DNA of 35,463 nt from Comamonas testosteroni ATCC 11996 (GCF_000241525.1 NZ_AHIL01000017.1:1-35463); one strand, 5' to 3'. Positions 15,980-24,870 are shown, counted from the first letter of the stretch. Notes: generated by a model not told the origin, from the sequence alone. A program made the numbers and translations.

Positions 15980-17593
15980 GTGCTGCAGCCTATTGCCAAT
16001 TGCTTGCCCAAAGCGCTGTACTACCAGCGCAATGAGGTGACGCAGGAGGCTTGGTATTACTTCAGCATTGCCCAGCCGCATAAAAGCCTGCCCGTCAAAG
16101 GTAACTTCACAGCAGGCCATCTGACCTCGGCCAGCGAGTTCAAAAAGCAGCTGCTGCACCTGGCACCCGGAGCCTTGTATAGCGGCAGCAGCGCCCAGCT
16201 TGAGCGCATGATGCAACGCCAACTGGACAACATCAAAGAAGTGCAGACGGTGGATTTTGTGGGCTACAGCGCCCAGCACAAAACCTATCTGTTGGGCGAC
16301 TATGCGGTGCACGATGGCGCGGTGCTGGAGGCCAACGAAGAGGACTATTTCGAGATTGGAAAGCTCAGCATCAAAAGCCTGCAGCGCTCTATTCATCTGC
16401 ACATCAGCCGCGATGCAGAAGCCCAGGACAGAAGCTGGCAACAGCACCTCTGGTCAGCCTTTGGTGCTCCTGGCTATGTGGCTCTAAGCTACTGGTTTGC
16501 CAGTCTGTTTGCAGAGCAGATTCGGGCTGAGCAAATGTCGTTTCCGTTCCTGGAAATCGTGGGCGAGCCCGGCAGCGGCAAGACGACCTTGATCCAGTTT
16601 TTGTGGAAGCTGTTTGGCCGGGACTATGAGGGCTTCGACCCCAGCAAGTCCACGGCCGCTGGGCGTATGCGCACGTTCACGCAGGTCAGCAATCTGCCCA
16701 TTGTGCTGATCGAGAGCGACCGCGAAACCAAGACCGGCAACAGCGCCCATGTGAAAAGCTTTGATTGGGACGAGCTCAAGGACGCCTACAACGGCCGCAA
16801 TGTGCGCACCACTGGCGTGCGCACTGGTGGCAATGAGACCTATGACCCGCCGTTCAGGGCCAGCATTGTCATCAGCCAGAACAACCCTGTGCAGGCCAGC
16901 CAAGCCATCATGGAGCGCATCTGCCATATGACATTCACCACGCATGGCCACACGCCTGCCAGCTTTGAAAGTGCCAAGAAGCTGGAGACTTATGAGATGG
17001 AGCAACTGAGCGGCTTTCTGCTGGCCTGCCTACGCCAGGAATCTCAGGTACTCGACACCTTCAAGGCAGAAGCCGACAAGACCATTGCATGGTTGCTGCA
17101 GCAGGACGGCATTCACAAGCCGCGTATTGCCAAGAACCATGCACAGCTGCTGGTGGCCGTCATGGCCATGAGCCGGCTCATGCGTATGAGCGATGGGCAG
17201 TTTGATGCTGTGCGCTCATGCATCGTGGCCATGGCCCAGGAGCGGCAGCGGTCCATCAGTGCCGATCATCCTCTGGTGCAAGAGTTCTGGGAGATGTTCG
17301 ATTTCCTCGACAGCCTTCCGACCGAGGCGGTGAGAGGCACATTGCATGTACCGCGCCTGAATCACAGCCGGGACAAGCAGCTCATTGCCGTGAACCTGAA
17401 CGAGTTTGTAGAGCAGGCCAGCGTGCACCGCCAGCAAGTGCCTCCGCTGGCCGAGCTCAAGAAGGTGCTGCGCACCAGCAAAGCGCGCCGCTTTGTGGAC
17501 TCCAGCCGTGTCATCAACAGCGCAATCAAGACCCGTAATGCAGACGATGACCAGGGCAAGGCGGTGCGCTGCTGGGTGTTTGAGTTGGCCTGA
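15980..17593 (+). CDS. Helicase half of the split primase-helicase
   Basis: Encodes 537 residues from the GTG at 15980, in the same frame as the primase half; coding-like sequence begins directly after the TAA (KGQEEGDKYLSEHELREKAI). The ATPase has Walker A GEPGSGKTT near 16562-16588 and a later acidic segment (LPIVLIESDRET), with a downstream NP segment (IVISQNNPVQ) typical of phage-type AAA/SF3-like helicases. Whether it is translated is unclear. An AG-rich stretch after the stop (AGGAAGAAGGGG) could act as a ribosome site, but the nearest conventional start, GTG 15980, is too far from it. Reinitiation, readthrough or loss are all possible. Confidence 0.75.
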   Translation: MLQPIANCLPKALYYQRNEVTQEAWYYFSIAQPHKSLPVKGNFTAGHLTSASEFKKQLLHLAPGALYSGSSAQLERMMQRQLDNIKEVQTVDFVGYSAQHKTYLLGDYAVHDGAVLEANEEDYFEIGKLSIKSLQRSIHLHISRDAEAQDRSWQQHLWSAFGAPGYVALSYWFASLFAEQIRAEQMSFPFLEIVGEPGSGKTTLIQFLWKLFGRDYEGFDPSKSTAAGRMRTFTQVSNLPIVLIESDRETKTGNSAHVKSFDWDELKDAYNGRNVRTTGVRTGGNETYDPPFRASIVISQNNPVQASQAIMERICHMTFTTHGHTPASFESAKKLETYEMEQLSGFLLACLRQESQVLDTFKAEADKTIAWLLQQDGIHKPRIAKNHAQLLVAVMAMSRLMRMSDGQFDAVRSCIVAMAQERQRSISADHPLVQEFWEMFDFLDSLPTEAVRGTLHVPRLNHSRDKQLIAVNLNEFVEQASVHRQQVPPLAELKKVLRTSKARRFVDSSRVINSAIKTRNADDDQGKAVRCWVFELA

Positions 17594-17632
17594 CGCAAGG
17601 CACAGAAGATCAATGTTTCATGGGGAGGTTTT

Positions 17633-18226
17633 ATGACGCAAAACACTCATCTAACGGTGCTGGATGCACCAGCTCCGATGCTGGAGGCCCACAGCGGGCA
17701 GGTGATGGCCACCAGTTTGCAAGTGGCAGAGCATTTTGGGAAACGTCATGCGGATGTGATTCGAGCGGTCCGCAACTTGGGATGCTCGCCCGAATTCACT
17801 GAACGCAATTTTGCGCTCAGTGAATTTGTTGATGGTTCTGGCCGAAGCCTTCCAATGTTCCATATCACCCGCGATGGCTTTGCCATGCTGGCCATGGGCT
17901 TTACCGGCAAGGAAGCTATGCGCTGGAAAGAGGCCTACATCACCAGCTTCAACGCGATGGAGGCAAAGCTAAGGGCCCTGTATGTGGAGCCACTAGTCAG
18001 CGACAAGGCGTTTCGTCAAACCATCTCTCTGCGAGATAAGCTTACACTGCAGGAGCAGAGCCATCGGATTGCTATCAAAATAAAAGCGGAATCAGATTCA
18101 ACTGCCCGGCGCAATCTCTACTGGCAACTGCGCCAAGTCAACGATGCGCTGGGTATTCCTACGGAGAGCGCGGCCCGTTTGCTGGGTGCTGATGCGATTT
18201 TTCCAGTTCAAGAAACCGAGTATTGA
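17633..18226 (+). CDS. Rha-family phage regulatory protein
   Basis: Encodes 197 residues with a strong ribosome site (GGGGAGG) seven bases from the ATG. The N-terminal domain matches the pRha family: VMATSLQVAEHFGKRHADVI, then the conserved middle with FHITRDGFAMLAMGFTGKEA and ITSFNAMEAKLR. Rha proteins occur in lambdoid and P22-like phages and in satellites, where they affect growth in hosts lacking IHF; the C-terminal part varies and here is a helical, charged region (QEQSHRIAIKIKAESDSTAR). It lies 39 bases after the helicase gene and just before the putative origin, followed by a terminator. Confidence 0.85.
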   Translation: MTQNTHLTVLDAPAPMLEAHSGQVMATSLQVAEHFGKRHADVIRAVRNLGCSPEFTERNFALSEFVDGSGRSLPMFHITRDGFAMLAMGFTGKEAMRWKEAYITSFNAMEAKLRALYVEPLVSDKAFRQTISLRDKLTLQEQSHRIAIKIKAESDSTARRNLYWQLRQVNDALGIPTESAARLLGADAIFPVQETEY

Positions 18227-18247
18227 CCCCCTGCAAACGGCATGACC

Positions 18248-18269
18248 AGCCCCGGAAACGGGGCTTTTT
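18248..18269 (+). terminator. Terminator after the replication operon and Rha gene
   Basis: A 7-bp stem AGCCCCG / CGGGGCT with a GAAA tetraloop, followed by T5, 22 bases beyond the Rha stop. It closes the plus-strand replication operon. Confidence 0.88.
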
Positions 18270-18361
18270 CATGTCCGCCGGCATTGATGAATAAATAAGC
18301 ATTCGTGCCAAAACCAAGGGTTAATCCTTTGGAAAATCAGACTCCACCAAAATTCCGGGGA

Positions 18362-18661
18362 GGGGTCGGGAAAAGTGTAATCTGCGTAATCAGAGCGCTT
18401 GCTAACCTTGTGGGCCTTTGCAGGCAATGCTTTCAGAGAGGTGCTTGCTGTAATTTTTCCGTAGCCTAAGCGTAATCAGATTACAGAATTCAAAGTAATC
18501 TCTCGAAAATAGAAAAATCAATAAAAACAACGGGTTGCGAAGCTGCTGTAATCTTGATTACGCTGAATTACAGAAAGCTGTAACCCACGGAACCCAGCAT
18601 TCATGCGGGTTTGCAGGCGATTTTATGGGCTGATTACGGAGGTTACGCTTTTCCCGACCCC
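18362..18661. other. Candidate replication origin with iterons and long inverted repeats
   Basis: This 300-base non-coding block is framed by a 32-bp inverted repeat (18362-18393 and 18630-18661) with 29 matching positions, including GGGGTCGGGAAAAG at the outer edge. Inside are eight exact copies of GTAATC on either strand (18377, 18386, 18472, 18479, 18495, 18548, 18556, 18632), four of CTGTAAT/ATTACAG, and two palindromes (GTAATC-A-GATTAC and GTAATC-TT-GATTAC). Between the repeat clusters is an A-rich stretch (about 18501-18531). Iterons around an AT-rich segment beside a primase-helicase gene are the usual form of satellite origins. The 18270-18361 stretch before it holds nothing I can name. 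Confidence 0.6.
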
Positions 18662-18769
18662 ATCCCGTGAACGGCTGAAAAAAGCATGAGTTAGGTGTGC
18701 TGTCGGAACCCCGTTGGATGCTGCCCGGGGCTGGCCGGACAAAACCTATTCGTCGGTAATATCAGGCTC

Positions 18770-18883
18770 ATGGTCACTACCCGCAACATCATCATTTTTG
18801 CCGTCGCGTTCGTCTTGGCGCTTGGCATGGCAGGCCTGACTTACCCTTTGGTCTGGGCCCTATGCAGGGCCGTCTTCAAGTAG
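18770..18883 (+). CDS. Possible small membrane protein
   Basis: A 37-residue frame from ATG 18770 with one hydrophobic segment (IIIFAVAFVLALGMAGL) that would span the membrane once. An upstream start at 18695 is also open but that part looks non-coding. The ribosome site is weak and no family is recognised. It lies between the putative origin and the cargo genes. The following 18884-19131 contains a short open stretch (LPEAVARRMAASGWFSLEAD) with no start or homologue I recognise, probably a relic. Confidence 0.3.
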   Translation: MVTTRNIIIFAVAFVLALGMAGLTYPLVWALCRAVFK

Positions 18884-19131
18884 GTATCTGCTGATGTTGG
18901 TGTGGCCAAGCGTTGCGTGAACCGCCGAATGCTGCCAGAAGCAGTCGCCCGCCGCATGGCCGCGAGCGGCTGGTTCAGCCTGGAAGCGGACATCGACACA
19001 GGTACTCGGTAAACCGTCTCAACCCAATCTCGCCACGGACAAGCTCAAACGCAATGTTGAGATCCTGACCACTGCGGATGTTTCCTATCCCGGTGCACAA
19101 GATCGCTCAACAGGGCTACTGACAAAGGCGA

Positions 19132-21549
19132 CTACGTAGGCTTCACGGCGGGCTCAATGAATATGGCTAAGCGCACCGGTGCCACGTCTTCAGTGCGCCC
19201 GAATGTCAGTACCAGTCGTGAAACATCTGTGCGCCGGAATCCTCCCGTTGGTGCGGACGCTCGTACGTCGTAGATCATCAATCCTTCATCCTCTGTTCCT
19301 GGCGCTGCGTCAGCAGTCGCCTGCACAGAACTGACTTCGAGCTCTTCACCCTGACGCAATGCCCTAAACGCGGTTCTAAGAAGCAGCCCGGCGGCGTCGG
19401 CTCCCGCTGGCTTGGACACATGGTGGTAGGTTAGGCTTGGGAGCTTGAAATGTAGTGCGTCTATCTGTCGAATGATGGCAGCTGCATTTGAATCTGGTTC
19501 ATAGACGTGCACTTCGTCCGATAAGTGAAGTCGCCTCCATTGCGTGTCAGAGTTGGTGTACACAAAAGCGCCGGTCAAGGTAGCAACGAACAGACCGGTC
19601 TCTCGTGCAAAAGCCTTCGTGATCTTGAACTCTCCCTCAAAATCGTCGGAGATGGGCGTCAGCAAAGCCAGAGGGTCCTGCTCTGCCTCTTGTTTCCAGT
19701 GCGCTATGACAGAGTCAATATCAGCATCGGAAAGCTCATCGGAGCCGTTGGGGATGCGTTCCTTGATGTAAGCCTTCATTCGCTCCGTTGGCAGGCGCTT
19801 CAGGAGTCGCAGCTCTTCGTCCTGTGCCAAGAAACGCACCATCGCATCGTCAATAGGGCCAATCTCTATGTTCTCTTTGCGATCCGTGATGGCCTTGATC
19901 TCCTCACGATAACCAAGATCGAAATCCAACGGATCTGGGACGAGGTGAATCCGTCCTGCCTCAATGGCGTGTTCAAGGACCAGAAGCGTAAATGCGTTGC
20001 GAACGGTCTGCTCGCGATGTTTTGCCGGCTGATGAATCGGGCTGAGCTCCTTGCGCACCGTATCGGCGTTCATGAAAGGATGGACCACGACCAGTTCGTC
20101 TACATACGCCAACATGCCGGTGATTGACTCCGAAAGGAATCGCGGGTCGATCGAGCCCATGAAAAGCGCGCGAGAGCGTCGGCGCTGAGGGCTCGGAAGA
20201 AGGTCAATCAGTTGCGTGTCTCTGGGCCAGAGCGCTGCTTGAACCTTGTGTATGCGGATGACCTGTTCATCGCTGAGTGTGCGCCGCATGCGTAGCCATG
20301 AAGCGTCCGAGTCGTCCAACTCCAAGATGTTCTTTATGGCGCGAATCAAGGCGAGATTGCGTTCCCTGATGCTCATGACGCGCCAAGACGGGCGTAGATG
20401 CGGCTCAATGTCCGCGCAGCATTCCCTGAAGTTCAGCCCGCCCCCGCATCCACATGGATCCTCCGGGTGCGGGCTCAAGATTGGCTGAGGTTTGGCGGTC
20501 AATTCGTGAGCCTTCGATGTGCGGCCGAATTGGTCTCTGTAGGCAGTCGAGCCGTCGGCGTAGCCAATAAACACTTCGCCGCCAAACTTGAAAAGCCCAT
20601 CGCGGGGCAGAAGGATCGGCGCGATTTCTGCCCATGACAGGCTGCAGTAGCGCTCGGGATAGAGCCATTCAGGCCTACCTGCAGCGACGTACTGCTTGGC
20701 TCGTGACCGCAGCACAAGATTAATGGCATGCACTTCGACGTCTGTGAGCTGGCGTTCGCGAATCAAGGCGTCCGTGTGAGCCATCGAGCTACCACGAAAT
20801 CGAGCGTTGGTGCGACGAGCCAAATGATCAGCATTGGCAGGGTTTTCGGCGTATTCGAGGTTGGTCAGAATCAGGCAGTGATTGGCATCTAGCGCAAAGA
20901 TGGTCTGCGTCCCCACCATCTGAACTCCTGGCTCATTGGGGTACTGGCATCCTTTCGAGTCGGGCGCCATCTTCGGATTGAAGACTGTGACCGGATGGTC
21001 GCTAACCAAGAATTTGACGGTTGCCTTAGAGGCTGAAACGATTTCCCGCACGCATTCGGACCACATCGTGCAATGCATTTGGCGCAATGCCTGCATCTGC
21101 AGCATCAGGTCAAGCTGTGGCAGCCCGTTGTAGTGCTTCAGGATCCAGTCAAGACCCTTAGGCGTTCGCAACTTCTGAGCGTCTAGATAGCCGAAAAAGT
21201 CCTGAAACCTTCGATGGATCTGAGCTTGATTTCCTGATATCCATCCACGAATAGCGTCTGCCCCGGTCTTGTCGATGGGGCCGAAGACGAACGTCTCGAT
21301 ATCGTCGTTTAGGGTCGGGCCAAATCGTGTCGTGTATAGGTCTAGCTCAACGAAGGCCAGCTTTGGCCCTAGTTCTTCGACTTCGGGCTCAGCAAGGGTC
21401 TGCCCGTTAGGCAGGCTGTTGACACCCGGTTGGAGGTTTCGCACGTACAGCTTGTGCCTGCCTTTGGGCATGAATCCACGCTGATACCACTGCGGAACGT
21501 AGTGGTTGTCGCGCGTGACCTGCTTCTCTTTGTTTTTCGGTTGGTGCAT
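19132..21549 (-). CDS. Large DUF4238 / SEC-C cargo protein
   Basis: Encodes 805 residues, read on the minus strand against the satellite genes. The N-terminus has the DUF4238 signature RDNHYVPQWYQRGF (about residues 13-26), followed by a region with FLVSDHPVTVFNP as in that family. Near residues 365-380 is a SEC-C zinc motif (PCGCGGGLNFRECC). The rest, more than 400 residues, is unrecognised; it has LLPSPQRRRSRALFMGSIDP and an acidic C-terminal domain. DUF4238 proteins are often found in mobile-element cargo and defence neighbourhoods, but their activity is not established. Its place between the origin and the integrase is the cargo position in P4-like satellites. It is long, intact and isolated, and likely works alone. 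Confidence 0.75.
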   Translation of the reverse strand: MHQPKNKEKQVTRDNHYVPQWYQRGFMPKGRHKLYVRNLQPGVNSLPNGQTLAEPEVEELGPKLAFVELDLYTTRFGPTLNDDIETFVFGPIDKTGADAIRGWISGNQAQIHRRFQDFFGYLDAQKLRTPKGLDWILKHYNGLPQLDLMLQMQALRQMHCTMWSECVREIVSASKATVKFLVSDHPVTVFNPKMAPDSKGCQYPNEPGVQMVGTQTIFALDANHCLILTNLEYAENPANADHLARRTNARFRGSSMAHTDALIRERQLTDVEVHAINLVLRSRAKQYVAAGRPEWLYPERYCSLSWAEIAPILLPRDGLFKFGGEVFIGYADGSTAYRDQFGRTSKAHELTAKPQPILSPHPEDPCGCGGGLNFRECCADIEPHLRPSWRVMSIRERNLALIRAIKNILELDDSDASWLRMRRTLSDEQVIRIHKVQAALWPRDTQLIDLLPSPQRRRSRALFMGSIDPRFLSESITGMLAYVDELVVVHPFMNADTVRKELSPIHQPAKHREQTVRNAFTLLVLEHAIEAGRIHLVPDPLDFDLGYREEIKAITDRKENIEIGPIDDAMVRFLAQDEELRLLKRLPTERMKAYIKERIPNGSDELSDADIDSVIAHWKQEAEQDPLALLTPISDDFEGEFKITKAFARETGLFVATLTGAFVYTNSDTQWRRLHLSDEVHVYEPDSNAAAIIRQIDALHFKLPSLTYHHVSKPAGADAAGLLLRTAFRALRQGEELEVSSVQATADAAPGTEDEGLMIYDVRASAPTGGFRRTDVSRLVLTFGRTEDVAPVRLAIFIEPAVKPT

Positions 21550-22385
21550 GGATTGTTTCAGCAGCGTTTGGCAAAGCGTCTCGCATCAACCTCAGTTTGC
21601 GGTGAGCACTGGTACATGTACCTTCTTATTTTATTGACTGCTGCAATTTATCAACGACAGCAGCGTATTGTTAGCAGCCGATCACATCGAATCATGAAGG
21701 CCTTATGGCGGGGGACTTTGGCGGCTTCAGTGCACGCATTTACACCAAATATCGCCCAATTTATCGTGGGCACTTATCTGAAAAATTCCCCGTAATTTCA
21801 CGTAATTTTTATATTGCAGATTTTTCCAGCGAAGCCAGTCCTAATGGCGTTTTGAACCTTGCGACCTGCTCGTAATTTGCGACCCGCGAAGCCGGCAGGC
21901 GCGGCGGGGGCGTCATGGCGCGCCGCAGGTTTGGGCGGCGTACTTTGGTCAGTGCTGATGAAAACTGACCACACTTCAAAATGCAGCGGGAATGCAGTGC
22001 TACACATCGGTAGGTCTGTAAGGGGCAGGGTGCCCTGGGACGTCGCGTTTGTGGTTCGGCTGATCTGTGCCTTATGTGGAGGATGCCGCCGACTAGGTCT
22101 TTGCTGTGACCTGCTGAGTTCGGATAGATGCAGCCTGTCAGATTTTTCTTTGGTTGACCGTTCTACGTTAGGTGCTATTGTTCAACTCAAGGTGCGCAAT
22201 GAACGCGTTCTCTCAAAGCTCATGTGTACGCGTTGACGCGCTGCGCATCTTCTGATGCATGCCTACAGACTTGATCGAGCCAGTGGACATAAATTGGCCA
22301 CATAGCCCTGACGGCTCGCTTTGTTGGGCTGACATGCCGACGAGCTGGAATAGATGGCGCGATAAAATGCACTGAAAGGGAGAAC
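21550..22385. other. Gene-poor stretch between the two cargo modules
   Basis: No gene is supported in these 836 bases. The left part (21550-21860) is AT-rich and has three TCACGTAATTT-like or CGTAATTT copies between 21792 and 21881. At 21943-21972 a dyad GGTCAGT-N10-ACTGACC sits next to the sequence GTACTTTGG. Read on the minus strand (GGTCAGTTTTCATCAGC), it resembles the end region of IS21-family elements. I see no transposase, so at best a relic. The right end (about 22370-22385) holds the ribosome site of the Panacea gene. Confidence 0.4.
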
Positions 22386-22865
22386 ATGACAAATCCAATT
22401 GATGCCGCAGCATGGTTCATTAACCACGTTGATCGTGATAGCGGCGACTCTATGACGCCGCTTAAGCTGCAAAAGCTTCTTTATTACGCGCAAGCGTGGC
22501 ACTTGCTAGCGTTTGATAGGCCTCTTTTTCAAGAGGACATGCAGGCTTGGGCCCATGGACCAGTGGTGCCAAGCGTCTATCACGAGTTCAAGGAATATGG
22601 CTTTAACTCGATTCCGGAATACCATGGGGCCGACGAAATCGATGCCGATTCCGAGGGTATCTTGGCTCAGGTTGCTGACATTTACGGTGAGTTCTCAGCG
22701 AAGCGTCTTGAAGCGATGACCCATATGGAAGATCCCTGGAAGGACGCCAGAAGAGGACTAGCCCCAGAGGCTCGTTGTGAGGCTGTTATCTCCAAAGATG
22801 CCATCAAAGCCTATTTTCAACGGACATATGGTGAGATGACGGATGGCCAAGACGCAGCTGCCTAG
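22386..22865 (+). CDS. Panacea-domain (DUF4065 / SocA-like) antitoxin
   Basis: Encodes 159 residues with ribosome site AAGGGAG just before the ATG. The N-terminus shows the DUF4065 signature: DAAAWFINHVDRDSG, then MTPLKLQKLLYYAQAWHLL and AWAHGPVVPSVYHEFKEYG. This domain, now called Panacea, serves as the antitoxin in many toxin-antitoxin pairs with unrelated toxins, and as SocA-like adaptors. It overlaps the next gene by 23 bases, the tight arrangement expected of a toxin-antitoxin operon. The antitoxin role is from family knowledge and context; neutralisation has not been tested. Confidence 0.88.
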   Translation: MTNPIDAAAWFINHVDRDSGDSMTPLKLQKLLYYAQAWHLLAFDRPLFQEDMQAWAHGPVVPSVYHEFKEYGFNSIPEYHGADEIDADSEGILAQVADIYGEFSAKRLEAMTHMEDPWKDARRGLAPEARCEAVISKDAIKAYFQRTYGEMTDGQDAAA

Positions 22866-23334
22866 AGAAAAGATCCAAGCAAAAGCTAAGGCAACACTTC
22901 AGCTAAGCGAACGCGATAACCAGATTTTTGCTATCGCCGAAAGTGCTGATGTGCAAGGTGGTGACAATGCTAACCCTTACATCGCGCTCAAATATTTTCG
23001 GGATGCATACGAGTGTTTTTCTCATTGGGAGAAAGATGAACTCAAAGCCTTCACTGAGCTGATTAACGATCTTCGCAATAGGACTTGGAAGCAGGTTCTT
23101 CAAACGAGCGGCAAACGTGATAAGCGTGGGCTTGCGTATACACCCTACGACCCTGTCAAGACTGCCGAAGCCGCAAAGACTCATCTAGAGTCGGTCCGTG
23201 ACCAAATTTCCCCAGACATCACTTTTTTTGAACTACGCGTCGATCAGAATAAGTTGAGAGTTCATGGATTCCGAGCCCGTGCTGCTTTCTTTCTGGTGCT
23301 TCTAGATCGAGAGCACCGCGTCTTTCCGTCGTAG
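22843..23334 (+). CDS. Putative toxin partner of the Panacea antitoxin
   Basis: Encodes 163 residues, starting inside the end of the Panacea gene. The N-terminal two-thirds are helical and charged (LSERDNQIFAIAESADVQGG, KYFRDAYECFSHWEKDELKA). The C-terminus ends in beta-strand-like segments FFELRVDQNKLRVHGFRARA and AFFLVLLDREHRVFP, whose pattern recalls RelE/HigB-like mRNA interferases. I do not recognise a named family with confidence. Overlap with a Panacea antitoxin makes a toxin the most likely role. The 279 bases that follow (23335-23613) contain nothing I can support. Confidence 0.72.
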   Translation: MAKTQLPREKIQAKAKATLQLSERDNQIFAIAESADVQGGDNANPYIALKYFRDAYECFSHWEKDELKAFTELINDLRNRTWKQVLQTSGKRDKRGLAYTPYDPVKTAEAAKTHLESVRDQISPDITFFELRVDQNKLRVHGFRARAAFFLVLLDREHRVFPS

Positions 23335-23613
23335 CAGCGTTGTGAAAAGGCTGGTCCAACTCGCTGCTCGCCAGCACTGGTCCTCGCCTCTGGTCAAAAT
23401 TTGTTTGCCGCACTAGGCCTTGCCGAAAAGGCAAACTCTCCAAGGCGTCTGCTTGGGTAGGTCGCGAATAGGCCTATCTACCAAGCACTGAGACATGAAC
23501 GGCTGCATCGGTCACATGCTTTCTGCTCCAGTATGTTGGTCAGTTCCGGGAGCAGCGGCAGACAACGATGGCCAGCGTCCGCACCTGTCAACTTTGTCTT
23601 TACTTTCTAGGTG

Positions 23614-24849
23614 CTATGCCTGCCTGAACTGGATCACTTCGGCCCCGTGGCGCAGTGTTTCGAGATAGTCAGCCCATTGCTGCAAAACTTTTGCGCGCTC
23701 ATCGACGAAAGTAGCTCGGTCATAGGCACCGTTATGGGTCTTGCCACCCACGTGGGCTAGTTGAGCCTCGATCACGTCAATGTCGATCTTGAATACCTCG
23801 CGCAGCAGGGTGCGGCCAGTCGCACGGTAGCCATGCCAAGTGTGAATGTCCTTGTAGCCCATTGCGTGCAAAGCCGCATTGACGGCAGCTTCGCTCATGG
23901 GTTTGGCGTGGTCTCGGAGGCCTGGAAAGACATACTCGCGACCCGCTGTCACGGGATACAGCTTGCGTATGGCCACAACGGCTTGCCGGGGCAATGGAAC
24001 TTTGTGCGGCGCGCCGTTCTTCTTCCCCTCGACATTGCGTTTGAGGTCAGCGCTGGGGATAGTCCAGAGCCCTGCATCAAGGTCTAGATCAGCCCAGCGC
24101 ATGGTGCGTAGGTTGCCGGGGCGCTGGAACAGTATGGGGGCTATGTAGAGCGCTGTCCGCACCACAGGGCCGCCGCCATAGCCATCGCTGGCGCGCAGCA
24201 GTTCGCCCAGCTTGGCTGGGTCGGTGATGGCTGGGAAATGGCCCTTCTGGCGTGGTTTGAGGGCTTTCTTGATGTCCTGGGCAATGTCCCGTGTGGCGCA
24301 GCCTCTGGCGATTGCGTATTGCCAGACTCCTGATGCCGTGGTGAGCAGCCGGTGCGCGCTTTCCACTGCGTCGCGGTCTTGTACGCGCTCACATGCTCTC
24401 AACAATTCAGGCGGCTCAACTTCTCCAATCACACGCTGACCAAGAAAAGGGTACAGGTCTTTCTCCAGGCTTCGGGCTTCGCGGTCGTAGTGTGTCGTTG
24501 ACCATCCTGGCCGCTTGTTTGCCAGATAAGCGCGGGACATGGCTTCCACGGTGTTGAGCGCTGCCACCGCCTTGTCTTCTTTGAGGCGCTGCTTGTTCTG
24601 GCTGGGGTCTACGCCTTGCGCAAGCAGGGCGCGGGCATCGTCACGGCCACGTCGGGCTTGGGCGAGGGTGATAGCGGGATACACGCCGAGCGCCAGTGTC
24701 TTTTGTTTGCCCTCGAAGCGATAGGCCAACCGCCAATACTTGCCCGCCGCTTTGACGTGCAGGTACAGCCCACCACCATCGCTGTGTTTGTCGCCAGCTG
24801 CTTTGCCGCTGTGCTTGGTGTTTTTGATGAACGTATCGGTCAGTGCCAT
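23614..24849 (-). CDS. P4-type tyrosine recombinase (integrase)
   Basis: Encodes 411 residues. The N-terminus is the DUF4102 arm-binding domain of P4 integrases (DGGGLYLHVKAAGKYWRLAY, LALGVYPAITLAQAR). The catalytic domain has the first Arg in LFQRPGNLRTMRWADLDLD, the HxxR box HGYRATGRT (His about 339, Arg about 342), LAHVGG, and the nucleophile Tyr at about 376 in GAYDRATF. It is complete and should catalyse integration and, with an AlpA-like factor, excision. It reads inward from the right boundary repeat, 51 bases away, the standard arrangement for this class, and next to tRNA-Ser. Confidence 0.95.
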   Translation of the reverse strand: MALTDTFIKNTKHSGKAAGDKHSDGGGLYLHVKAAGKYWRLAYRFEGKQKTLALGVYPAITLAQARRGRDDARALLAQGVDPSQNKQRLKEDKAVAALNTVEAMSRAYLANKRPGWSTTHYDREARSLEKDLYPFLGQRVIGEVEPPELLRACERVQDRDAVESAHRLLTTASGVWQYAIARGCATRDIAQDIKKALKPRQKGHFPAITDPAKLGELLRASDGYGGGPVVRTALYIAPILFQRPGNLRTMRWADLDLDAGLWTIPSADLKRNVEGKKNGAPHKVPLPRQAVVAIRKLYPVTAGREYVFPGLRDHAKPMSEAAVNAALHAMGYKDIHTWHGYRATGRTLLREVFKIDIDVIEAQLAHVGGKTHNGAYDRATFVDERAKVLQQWADYLETLRHGAEVIQFRQA

Positions 24850-24870
24850 GTGGCCCCGTTGATCCTAGTT

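Noticed and set aside
18362..18661. GTAATC repeats as a CRISPR array
   Set aside because: The repeated unit is only six to seven bases, occurs in both orientations with irregular spacing, and there are no cas genes.
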